NCBI GenBank assembly: GCA_028829895.1
Contig: CM054183.1
Location: 73,085,571 to 73,149,570 of the forward strand
DNA: 64,000 bases
Source of the DNA: Sinotaia quadrata
Lineage: Eukaryota > Mollusca > Gastropoda > Architaenioglossa > Viviparidae
Direction of reading: 5' to 3'
Numbering within the stretch: position 1 is the stretch's first letter; every line of letters begins with the position of its first letter. Of the stretch, positions 30,901-42,800 are shown in pieces. The notes under the pieces were generated by a model. That model had not been told where the DNA came from, ran no database searches, and saw nothing but the letters and a program-made list of their open reading frames with translations. The position numbers and the translations under genes are program-made.

Positions 30901-33300
30901 TAATAATAATAATAATAATGGGCATTTCTGAGTTAATTCTTCAAAAAGGTCTAACAATCATAGCAGTTAAGATCAACATTCATGAGCTAGGTTGAGGATC
31001 AATCAAGAAAATTCCCAATGACGATGGATTAAACTGTTGCGTACAAGGCTAGCATCTTGACCTTAAAGTCACCAATCTCCAAAATCTTACAGACAGATAA
31101 AATGCTCTGATAACCTCAAAATATGATCAAATCCTATTGACCTTCTCAAGCAGACTTACTGAAAGAAACATTACCAATGTTTTCCAAAAGTAGATCAGAC
31201 TTAGAGTTTTTCTTTAGAAAGTAACATTGACATTTATATGACTAATATTGCCTCCTCCCATTTTTAATACTATCAGAAGATTAGTCAACTTTCACTGCAC
31301 CAACCTATTAGGTTGATAAATGTCCATAAAATGAATGAATAAAAGTTAAGTGTGTTATATTCTAATGTGGTATATATGGTTATGAAATTAAATAATTCTA
31401 TGACTACTCGAATAATAATGTTGATAGCTTAACTATCAGTGATCTTCAAACTTATAACTTAATAAAAGTATTGCATTAAACTGTACAAATAGGGGAAATT
31501 TACAAATGTAAAATATACAATAAAGTTTAAACTTTAGGCTTATGTATTTTAGCAGCTAATAAAGCATGGGGTTTCTTAATGGTCCTATAGAAAACCTGGG
31601 GAAAAAAAAACAATTCAAAGACCAGCATAGATTGTCCATGATCTCTGAGATCAACAATGGTGCCATCAAACCCTGTTAAAACGTAAGAAAATCTAATTTT
31701 AATTTATAAAGAAATATCACCATCAAGCATCAGAGAAATAACAATTTAAATGACAAAAAAAAAACCCTAAAAAAGTTGTTCCAATAGTGATTCAAGGTTG
31801 CAGTGATAAGATAAAAACCATTATTTCTGTCATGTTGTAAAGTGACAAATATATTTTGTTTTAAAGTGACACTCACCAAACTTTGGGCAATGAAGATCAG
31901 GTGCAGTTGAAATGTGATTTGTTTTCTTCCATTCAATTGGCAGTGAGGTACTGTTACTAATAAAAAAAACTAACATTAACTGCAAAAGGTAACTCAATGT
32001 GTGTGCACACTTTTTTCTTTTCAATTGAATTTTTAGTTGAGTTAATTACAAATGGAATTCAGCAGACATTATCTAAAGGCATGGTGTCCCTTGAGAATAA
32101 TGCATTAATGAGATGCTGGCAATCTCACTGCACGGTAAGTTAATGATTAAAAAAAAATAGTAATACTGACCCAAATAAGTGTGAAGTGTTTAAAATGTCC
32201 TAAAAGTACATTTAATATGATGCATGTTAATTTTTCATAATATTTATATTATTATTGCTTTAATTACAATGAGGCAAGATCATTCACTTTAAAATATGGA
32301 ATACATTTATATTTAACAAATAAAAAAAAAAATAAAAGGTTGATTCAAAATTCATCCAGTGACCTTATGTCCATAACTAGTTGTTTTTAAAACACTTTAA
32401 AATGATATAAAATTCTCTTTATGCACCAAACACATTTTTCTGTTTGATCTCATGCTATCAGCAAATATGTTCAGTCAAACATTTAGGACTGACTGAGAGG
32501 AGGGAAATGAGCCTTGAAAGAAAGATCATAAAAATAATGACATAAAAAGCACATGATTTCAGATGTTGCTAAAAGTAGCTGAATTAAAAATTTATCACAC
32601 AAATAATGCAACATCAAGTAGAAGCAACTGGGCTTTTGAGATTGACTACAATGAGGGCTAATCAATGAATTTACTGACAAGCAATGTCAAATCTTCTATC
32701 ATTTATTTTCTGCTTGCAGTGCATAGCACTGGCAAAACTTAGCGATGTTATACAATTGGCAATATAGCATACTTATTGGCAAAACCACTTTTGGTACAGA
32801 ACATTATAGACTGGTAATAAACTTTATAAAACAGACATTAATACATCATAAAGACAGACACTGGCATAAAACATTATGAAGACAGATATTAGTATTTAAC
32901 ATTACGATATTGGTGCAAAATATCTGATGTGGATTACACATCCTTGTCTGACAACCCATCTCTCTATATTAATATATCTCACAATTATGTATTAGCCAGC
33001 TTCCATTTCAACAATTTGCCACAGTTCTATCAAAATTCAGAGTTGATCAAATTGTTATGAATAGCACACTGCACTGTCCACTTTTTATTAGAGAAACTGT
33101 TTATCAAACTTGTTTATGAATAGCATGCATACTGTCCACTTTTCATAAGAGATACTAAGATGATTTAGTGTCTAAATTAATTTTTTTACTAAGTACATAT
33201 CAACATACATCACAAAAATAATTTAAAGAATGTATAATAAGTCTGTGTACACATTTTACAGCATTTCCACTTGAACAATCACAGTAACTGGATAGAAATA
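27965..33300. other. AT-rich intergenic DNA, no gene seen
   Basis: Includes a T/G tract (about 28006-28030), a (GT)n run at about 29758-29776, an (AAT)n run at about 30901-30919 and weak local repeats, for example around 28640-28800 (AGGGATCTGCATTTCATAAC twice) and 30140-30250 (TTTTAGAGA...ATTAAA.GGCAGACTGACAA twice). Small ORFs here have no family signature. The rightmost part may belong to the HECTD4 3'UTR. Confidence 0.55.
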
Positions 33301-33349
33301 ATAACAATGGAGACAATCCATACAAACTAGCTGAAATTATATTATTTAT

Positions 33350-33701
33350 TCATAAACAATTTTGCCTGAACAATTGTACAATGACAATAAAACATTATAC
33401 TTTGCTCATAATTAATAACACTATATAGGATAATATTTTTGTGTAGTAAGATATCTTTTATCAACAAAATGCTGCATCCTTAATTAAGCTCTCTATACAT
33501 TCACTGTTATTTTTTCACTTTACTATATATGCGTATGAGTGTGTGTATATATATATTCACAAATTTTTCTCTAAATATACAATATAAGACACTGCATTAA
33601 ACAGACAAGAAGAAACATTCAAGACAATACTCAAGAAATCCATATCCATTTATCCATTGAGTGGAACTTTCAAGACAACACTCAAGACACATCAAATGCA
33701 T
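33350..33701 (-). other. HECTD4: HECTD4 3'UTR (approximate), with a duplicated stop-codon region
   Basis: Reading on the minus strand, sequence after the stop includes an AATAAA near 33352, a candidate polyadenylation signal. About 33612-33664 is a diverged copy of 33665-33717 (ATTTATCCATTGAGTGGAAC against ATTTATCCACTGAGTGGATC), so the region around the stop codon was tandemly duplicated into the 3'UTR. The UTR end is uncertain. Confidence 0.45.
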
Positions 33702-33838
33702 TTATCCACTGAGTGGATCTTCTCGACAGTTAATAGCATAGCGAAGTCGTTGAAGCATAATCTCAAATGATGAATATTGTGGAAGTTTGATCATAAACAT
33801 GCATGTTTCAGCACGTATATAACGAGCATCTGGGGTTC
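33702..33838 (-). CDS. HECTD4: HECTD4 last exon: catalytic cysteine and stop
   Basis: Acceptor (minus strand) TTTTGTGCAG|GAACCC. It encodes TPDARYIRAETCMFMIKLPQ, then YSSFEIMLQRLRYAINCRED, then PLSG and TAA (33702-33704). The Cys of ETCMF (33801-33803) is in the position of the HECT thioester cysteine. Confidence 0.95.
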
Positions 33839-36800
33839 CTGCACAAAAAAATAATAAGCAAAGTCAAACATAAGGTATTCATATTTTGTAGGTATATTCA
33901 TGTCATATTTAAAAGTATCAAAGACTAATTTAAATGTAAAGAAATTTGTTACATTTCTTGCTTGCATAAAGTGTAAGATTCACTTCTTTTCACATATATA
34001 TCTAACATGGCATCTGGATTTGAATATGTTAGCAAACTAGGGATTCACTTTATAAGAAAATATTGGAATTTCTAATTTGAGTTTAAGATAAATGCAAGAT
34101 TTAAAAAAAAAAAATTGAGGGCTTTAGCATTATAGATATTAAACTTTTATGACTACCAAGTTCATACATAATAAATGGTTAAATTATCATCAGTAATAAT
34201 GTCTAAAAAGAAAAGTTGTTTCAACTACTATTAGTAATATTAATTTTGTGTATCAATGCAAAATGGTTAATGTAATAATACAAGAATCAGAAGAAACCAT
34301 CACCTTGATTTCTAGTAACTATTAACAGAAGACATTAAAAATACCAGAGATTAGTAATTACAATAATAATAAAATTATCTGTTTTGTTTAAAAAATATAG
34401 GCAAGTAGTAGTATAACATGTGAGTAATCAATAAATGACAGTTTGAAATAAACAAATATTAAAAATAATATATTATTTTTCACTACGGTAACTGTTTACA
34501 AATAATTTTTGACTTAATAAAAGAGTGTAGCCATCTATGAGTCTGATTTTGTTTGGGGCAGTTCCCCTCTTGTGCAAAGATAAAAACTAGACAAAGTGTC
34601 AGCAAGTGTGCAAAAACAGCTGGAAAACAATTATTTAAAAAAGAGAACAACAATTAAGTAAAACTGATATTAGAAATAGTATAATTATTCATCACTGATA
34701 AAGTTAAAAGATAAAAGTAGGTCAGCAAAGAAAGGCTTACCATACTATATATTAGCTCATTAATTAGAAGGTTTAGCACACATTATAATGTACAAAAAGA
34801 ACAGAAATACTGTAAAGTTAATTATAAGAATATTAAACATTTGCACTTATATTTTCCCATTTAATGAAAGGGATGGTACGTTAAAACTATAACAGTTAAC
34901 TGTTCAATAATTTAATAATGAAGTAAAATTTTCTTTTCACTGAAAAAATTAATATAATGAGTACTATTATAATTTAAAAAATAAAAATACAATGACATAA
35001 TACTTTTAAAATAAATTTATTAAACAATTTTGTATTATTACAATGTAAACAAATTCTGTTGATATACTTTATGGTTCAGTTATACCTTGGCAGTAGTATA
35101 AATAAAAAACTAACTAAATCAATTACAATAATTATTAGTCAACCTTGAACATCAGGTGGTGCTATTTTCATAGGATAGGGTGGCACATGTGTGGCCTCAT
35201 GACCTCCCTCACGACATGGACAAGTCTGGGGTATGCGCTCTTGGTTACAGGAAAACTTGATAAAGCGAGACAACTCTTCCTGGCTTAGGCTATCTAGTGC
35301 TGCCCAGAAGTGTTCAATGTGTGTATCTGTCTCTATGAGCCCAACTTGGTACATTGTGTGTGCCTGAAATGTTCAAGAGAGAAATGAACAAAATACTTTA
35401 GCCTGTCTCCTTCCCTTCTTAAATTACATAATGATATACAAGTGTTTTATAATACATTCAACAAAATAAATATTATAAATATTAATGGCCTATACATATC
35501 TGAGAGCAAGTGCAGAAAACCAGAATGACTTTCCAAAAGTGATTATCAAATGACATATTGCTTATTACTGATGACAATAAAAACTAAAAGATTCATATTT
35601 GTTTTGCCTAACATTTCCTTATATTGTATATTAAATTTCAACTTTAAAACAAAGAAAGGCTTTAAATTATATGTACTTTTAAAAGTAAAATAAAGTGGTT
35701 ATTTTCAGTTCTATTAATATTTATCACATGGAAAACAAAATTATGTGCTCTTGGAGACAACTGTGAGAGTGAGAAGCATTTTCAGCATAGATAAACAGTC
35801 AGTAGTAAGAAGTAGTAGTGTTTCTCTTATTCCCTTCCACTTCATTCTGGATGTTGTGGATGGTGCCGATGGTATTACTTCCTAGTTTTGCCCTCACTCA
35901 GGAGACATGATTTCTGACAAAAAAGCTATTATATATGAATTTTCTGGAGATGCTGCCATACCATCTTCTATATCCTCATGACAGGATAATAAACATTTTT
36001 AGAGAGATTTATCATTATATATATATCATTTATCATTATACTCTCAGATAACATCTAGTGATGGCATATATTTCATACCAGGAGAGATGGAGAGACTTAA
36101 ATGGTTCCTTTATCTGTGCATGCTGGTTAGGCAGATGTTCTTGTGGTATGTCCACAGGAATGCAATACTGAAGGCATGACACATTCCAGGATGGTTGAAC
36201 TTTATAGCAGATTCTTTGGAGATGTAATATGTTTCGTTCCCATGTTTGCTAATGATTGTATCAAATTACTGTCTTCTAACAGGTGGAAAGGAGATCAGAC
36301 AATATTTCAGAGATCTATCTAACTTTTGAACAAACATAAGAACTAAGTGGTTTACATACTGATCAATTTTCCTTTCCCTCCAGATAATTCCCAACTAGGT
36401 GTTCAATCAAACTTACAAAACAATGTCTACAAAAGAGTCAACAAAAAACCAATTATTTATTTTTAACTTATATTACTATGCTTACTTGTGGCTAATTCAT
36501 CAAGTATATTAGTGACCCACAACATTTATAAGAAAACATAGTGATTTATTAATCCTTTGAACCATATGCGCCTGTACATAACAAAACCTAATCCGAACTC
36601 CCTGAGCGAAAAAACGTCAATTTAAAAAAAAGTTTTAAAAAAATTTTCTACATGAAATAGCCACTCAATGTGTGAAACACTTTATCGCCAAAATTCCTTC
36701 TTGGAATGATAATGTGACCAACAGCAGCTGTGAATATGAATGCACAGGTAGTCTTTGATGCAGAACATCGAAAGACCGTCGCCATATTTAGCCTCGTATA

Positions 36801-39800
36801 TTTAGCCTTGTACACTACACTGAACTTGCATGCCAAGATGCAGACACACAAAATCTTTGGAAGAGTTCATTTCTAGGGTAAGTCAGCATATACTTATGTT
36901 GTATTATATCAAAATATAATTTTATACGTTCATCCCTAAATTGCGGGCCACCGGGGAAATCCGATTTTCTGGTAATCCTGATAAAGCGGGATCTCGAGTT
37001 CAAAGGGTTAAGCTTAAAGTTAAAGAGACTATAATCACAACAATTAAAGTTAAAGAGACTTTAATCACAACAATTACAGTTAAAGAGACTCTAATCACAA
37101 CAATTAAAGTTAAAGAGACTTTAATCACAACAATTAAAGTTAAAGAGACTCTAATCACAACAATTAAAGTTAAAGAGACTCTAATCACAACAATTAAAGT
37201 TAAAGAGACTCTAATCACAACAATTAAAGTTAAAGAGACTCTAATCACAATAATTAAAGTTAATGAGACTCTAATCACAACAATTAAAGTTAAAGAGACT
37301 CTAATCACAACAATGAAAGTTAAAGAGATTCTAATCACAACAATTAAAGTTAAAGAGACTCTAATCACAACAATGATTATGACAGTACAAACATCAATGT
37401 ATGGAGAGAGTAAATGGAAATCTCTAATTTTTCTGAGTTTTATCTATGTGTACTTCTGGAATTGCAATTGTTTGTACTGATAATTCTATGGTAGAAAAGG
37501 GATATTTTTATAAGTGAAATATTTTTCTTTTGAATTAGATGTTTACAACCATATATCCATCTCACTTTTTCCTTAATTTCATTTGTTCAGTTCAAACTAC
37601 TAACTCAGACTCAGAGGTGAAAGGGTGTCCACTCGTAAGGAAATTCTCTACTTCCTACTTCTATGGGATTTTTGAGGGGACCCAGTGAGTTATCAGAAGC
37701 TGAAATGCAAGGCTAGTATCAGTATCCCAATGTAGTCATCTGGTGAGTACTGAGAAAAAAGTTATTTTACTTTTAGAAAGTACATAAAAAATATTTATTT
37801 TTAAATATACCTTTAGAAAGTTCAAGTCTACAACTGGTAAACCACTTGTCCTAAGCTCCATATCAAAAGATGATAGCAGACATAGTAACTGTCTTGGCAC
37901 AACAGTTGCAAGGCCCACACCAATAGCTGCAAGTCGAAAGCTATTGGTAAGCTCTCGCAGTCTTAGATGACGAATGCCATCAACATACTGATGACGGTTG
38001 CTCATACTATTAAAAAGAATGAAAGTATTAAATTATATACAAATTTAAGATTTTTGTTAATTGTAACAAACTTACTGTATGCTGAACTGAATAAATTATC
38101 TCTTAAGTATGTAAAGAACTCTGATCACTGATAAGGAGTGATTGAATTGTCGCGAATGTAAAGAACTTATAACACTGATGTAGAAGTGACTGAATTAGTA
38201 ATGAGTGTGTTAAGAACTCAGAACACTGAAATAGGACTGACTGAATTATGTCTTGGATGAGCGATTGATTGAATTATCTCTTGAATGTGGAAAAAAAACT
38301 CTGATGTAGGAGTAACTGAATTATCCTGAGTGTGGAAAGAACTCTGAACACTCTATATGAGTGATCAAATTATATTTTTGATTGTAGAAAGTAATCTAAT
38401 CACCAATGTAAGAGTGACTGAATTATCTCTTGAGTGTGCAAAGTGAACACATATAGATGAAACTGAATTGTCCTGAATATGAATACTGATATATGTGAGA
38501 CTGATGTGTCTTAAGTATGGAAAGAACTCTGAATACTGAATAAGAACTCTGATGTGTAAGTGACTGAGTCTTAAATGTGGAAAGAACTTGGAATAATTTA
38601 AATCATACCTGTCACAGTATTCCAAGTTCTTTCCACATTTAAGACTCAGTCACTTACACATCAGAGTTTTTTAGTAGAGAAAGATCTCTGAACACAGATG
38701 AAGGAGTTACATGTTCATAGTACTTTTAACCTGTAATTCAGAATAAACAAACCCAAAAATCTTTATAGAACTGTTATTATGTACTTATAGAAAACAACCA
38801 ATAACTCTGTTCTAATTTTGTACATTTATTCTTGATTTCTATTTCTATTTTCAAAGTTAAATATTTTTTAAATTAAAGAATATAACTTTAAATGTTTAAG
38901 TTCAGACTGCTGTAAATAAAGATTGCCTAAAATATAATTTTAAATAGTGGGGTTAAAGAGAAGATCAGCTTAGGCACCTGAAACAACATGCGTTTAACAG
39001 TTAAAATCTTCATCTGGCATATGCAAGAGGGGTGCGTGGGCTTGGAAATTCCCCATACATTTATTTGTTATTTGCAAAAGTGATACTTTATCTTTTCAAG
39101 CTACTTTTGTTAAAATTCAATACTTTTTAAAATTAAAAATTTAGAACTTTTAGAGTTTTAAATGAATTTTTAAAAAAAGAATTACATTTCATAAAAGGGG
39201 TGGTAGACAAACCAAGTATTTAGTTTGGAATCTTAAAAGCAATTCCTATCAACAAATTCCCTATCAGAGCATAGATGTTTAGTATTGATTTAATTTTTTT
39301 AAGAACAGAATTACAAGATGAATCAGGGGTTAGTCAGTTCAAATTAGCCTGGATCTAAAAAACAAATACTTCAGATCTATTGATCTATACCTATTAAGAA
39401 AGTATCCATCAGAGCATGGATGTTACTTATGATTTAATTTGTGAAATAGACTTTCATTTCAATAACGGATGTCAGACACTACAAGTGGTTAGCCTGGAAA
39501 ATAAAAATAAAGACTTCAGAACTATTCCTATTAGCCAATTGTCCATCAGAGTATAGATGCTGAGTTTAATTTAAATTTAAGAAGTAGAATTACATTTCAA
39601 ATTAAAAAAGCAATAGGTAGCACAAATAGTTAGTCAGGGATAAAAAAAATAGAACTTTAGAACTAGTCTTCTTAACAATTTCTTTGTCAAATCATGATGC
39701 TGATTAAGTGCAAATAACAAAACTAGATTCAACTGCAATTCTAGCAATCTTGTTGAATGATACCATTAGTCTGCAAATAACTTGCTTCCAATTTAAAATT

Positions 39801-42800
39801 AGTAACATTTAGTGAATGTAACACTTAGTCTGCAAATAACATAACTTGCTTCCAGTGTAAAGTTAGTAATCTTACACTTGGTCTGTAAATAACAAAATGC
39901 ATTGTTAGCAGCCTTGCTGAATTATAAAATTGTATCTGAATACCAAGTATATTGGGTTTTAATGCAGTTAACTTTTTCATCTACAAAAGACTGGAAGGTA
40001 TACATGTACAGAGATGACAAACTTGCATGATTTGCTGTGTATTGTGTTTTAAGACAATTGCTTTAAAATGGCTCAGTGAAATATAACAAACATGATTCTG
40101 AGACCTCAGAGTAACTGTAAAAAATAGCAATGTTGTTATAAACACCACATACAGCAAAACTAGTATATGTATATTAATCTAAACTTGCTATCTAAGTTAA
40201 TTTGTGATTTGAAGAGTGTGGTTTAGAGTAGAGGAATTTTAAGTGGCGAGATATCCAGTCCAAGTAGTGAAAGTGGGACTTTTCCAACCACAGATTTCTC
40301 ATTAAATGGTAAATTTATAAAAATAATTGGTGCCTAACTTTCCACTAGCTGTACTTTGACAAAGAACAGCTGCAGTTTGGCCAATAAATAACAGTAACAT
40401 CAATCTGCCTTCTACAAAATATTTTTAAAAGAAAACATCTTAGAGTGATGTTACATCATACGTGCATTTAACTTGTACAAATTCAACCATACCATTTGTG
40501 GGAAAATGTAAAAATATAATATGGAATGAACAGTATGATAAAAGGTTTGAACCTGGGTTTCCTCAGTTGTCCTCAGTTCCTGCATGCCAGATAGTATAAA
40601 CATTTCATACATATTTTTCAGACAACATGGTTCTAAATGTAAGCCAATAACATATACTCCATCTGATGTTCAATCGAAGAAGCAGAAACACTTGAGTGAT
40701 TTAATTTCTGAATAAGATACCTCTATGGAATAAAGCTTCAAAATTCAATGAAATACTATGGACAATATAATATCTTACCAAGAAATGTTTAAGCAGCTTA
40801 AGAGACAGCAACTTACTATGATTTTTAAGAAAAACAACCAATAGCAGATACACCTATGCAATCAACTCTCAACCTGAATAAGTCAACCACTTTATGTATG
40901 ACTATCAGTCATACAAATCTGTCATACAAACCATCATTTCCTGGACTGAAATCACACTCTGAGGATGCCCAGCAATGTTTGTCAGGGGAAGGGGAAGACT
41001 AAGTGTGACAGTACATAATGTATAGCTCCAAAATTTATTGTCTCAATATTCATCATGCTGTATTAATAATCATTGTAATTTTAACCAAACAAAATGTATA
41101 TTTTATACAAAGACATAAGAACAAATCCCTGCTTAACATGTGACACTAATGCATTTGTAATGAAATAGCAAATCAAATGTCTTTCTTTATAATTATGCTT
41201 AATTTCATACAAAAAACAAAACAAAAAAAAATGACTGTGTGACAAACAAAAATGAAGTATGCAAATTAGAGCTGTTAATGATTAATGATTTCTTAGATGA
41301 TTAATCTTACAACAATTAACTATTAATTAATAGATAAAAAAAAACCAACTAAAAATGTATACCTTCTCACCATTAATAACTTTTAATAATGTTATCATCT
41401 ACTTTAAAACCAAAATGGTCATGCAATTTACCTTTAACCAGTTTATAATCTTTCATCTGAGAACCAGCCATTTTGGCAGTAAAAAATGATAACAAATAAA
41501 AACTTATGGTGCAACTAAACATTGGCATTGCTTCAGGAAGATTAATTGTTAAAATGGGCAGCTCTAATGCAAATCAATATATATTTTTTTAAGTGCATAA
41601 TTTTGATTTTGGATTCAACAAGAACAAGAAATGTAAACATTGTCAGAAAGAGTAAAAAATTTAAAACAAAGTCCTGAAAAATTTCTCTGAAAGAAATATT
41701 TAAACTATATCAGCTTTCTTTCTTTTGTTTTTTTCTTTTTTAAAAAAATACTTGTTTTCTTTCAGATGGGGGTGGGGGAAGAGACTTCGATTGAAGTTGG
41801 TGTTCGTTTTATTTTTGTGAACAATCTTTCATGTAAAGCTGGAATGAAGCAAATTCAACAGATTATCACTGTATTACTACGTTATCACTCCATTATTATA
41901 GTATTATCATCGTATTATTACAATATTTACACTAATGTTATCACAATATCACAGAATACTTAAAAGATCAGCACAAGCCCAGAAGCTCATCTAGGGAAGA
42001 TTTTGTTAACTAATGAAAGTATCACAAGTATCACAATATTATCAGTTTTAACAACCAGAAACTTAAGTCTTACTGTCTTACTGTTTTTTTTGGTTTTTTT
42101 TTTATTGGTTACTGTTTAGGTAATTTTTACTGTTATATGGGTAACTAATAAAATTAAAACATTCAAGATTAATAGCTTTATATGGCTACTGAAATGTTTC
42201 TTCTAAGGTTAATAATAAGCTTCAGAATTTAGTCAAAGATTTTGGGTGATTACTGGAGATTAAATACAGCCTGTTTACATTTTTCATACAAGAAGCTATA
42301 ATCACTTCTGCTCCCATTCATGTATCATATTTAAGATGAAGAAAGTATTTACCATTAAAAAAACTAAAACGCTTGTGCAATACCTGACAGCAACATGCTG
42401 GCCCTCTGGAATCAATTCCACATCCTGGCCATCCAAAGAGGAATATACAAATCGTGGAAATACATCTCCACACAGTGCCTGGAGCTCACTCTCAGTCTCT
42501 ACCTAAACACAAACATTATGCACCAAACATTTACCTAAACACAAACATTATGCACCAAACATTTACCTAAACACAAACATTATGCACCAAACATTTACCT
42601 CAACACAAACATTATGCACCAAACATTTACCTCAACACAAACATTATGCACCAAACATTTACCTAAACACAAACATTATGCACCAAATATTTACCTCAAC
42701 AGAAACATTATGCACCAAATATTTACCTCAACACAGACACTATGTATCAGACATACCTAAACACAAGTATTATGAGCCAAGTGTTTAACTCAAACATTTT

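Noticed and set aside
37000..37480. Long ORFs on both strands as genes
   Set aside because: They arise only because the minisatellite period is divisible by three; there is no other coding evidence and they lie in a HECTD4 intron.
42501..42790. CRISPR-like array
   Set aside because: Units are directly contiguous with no unique spacers, the window is eukaryotic, and the array is a minisatellite at a splice site. The same applies to the 30-bp array at 37008-37380.
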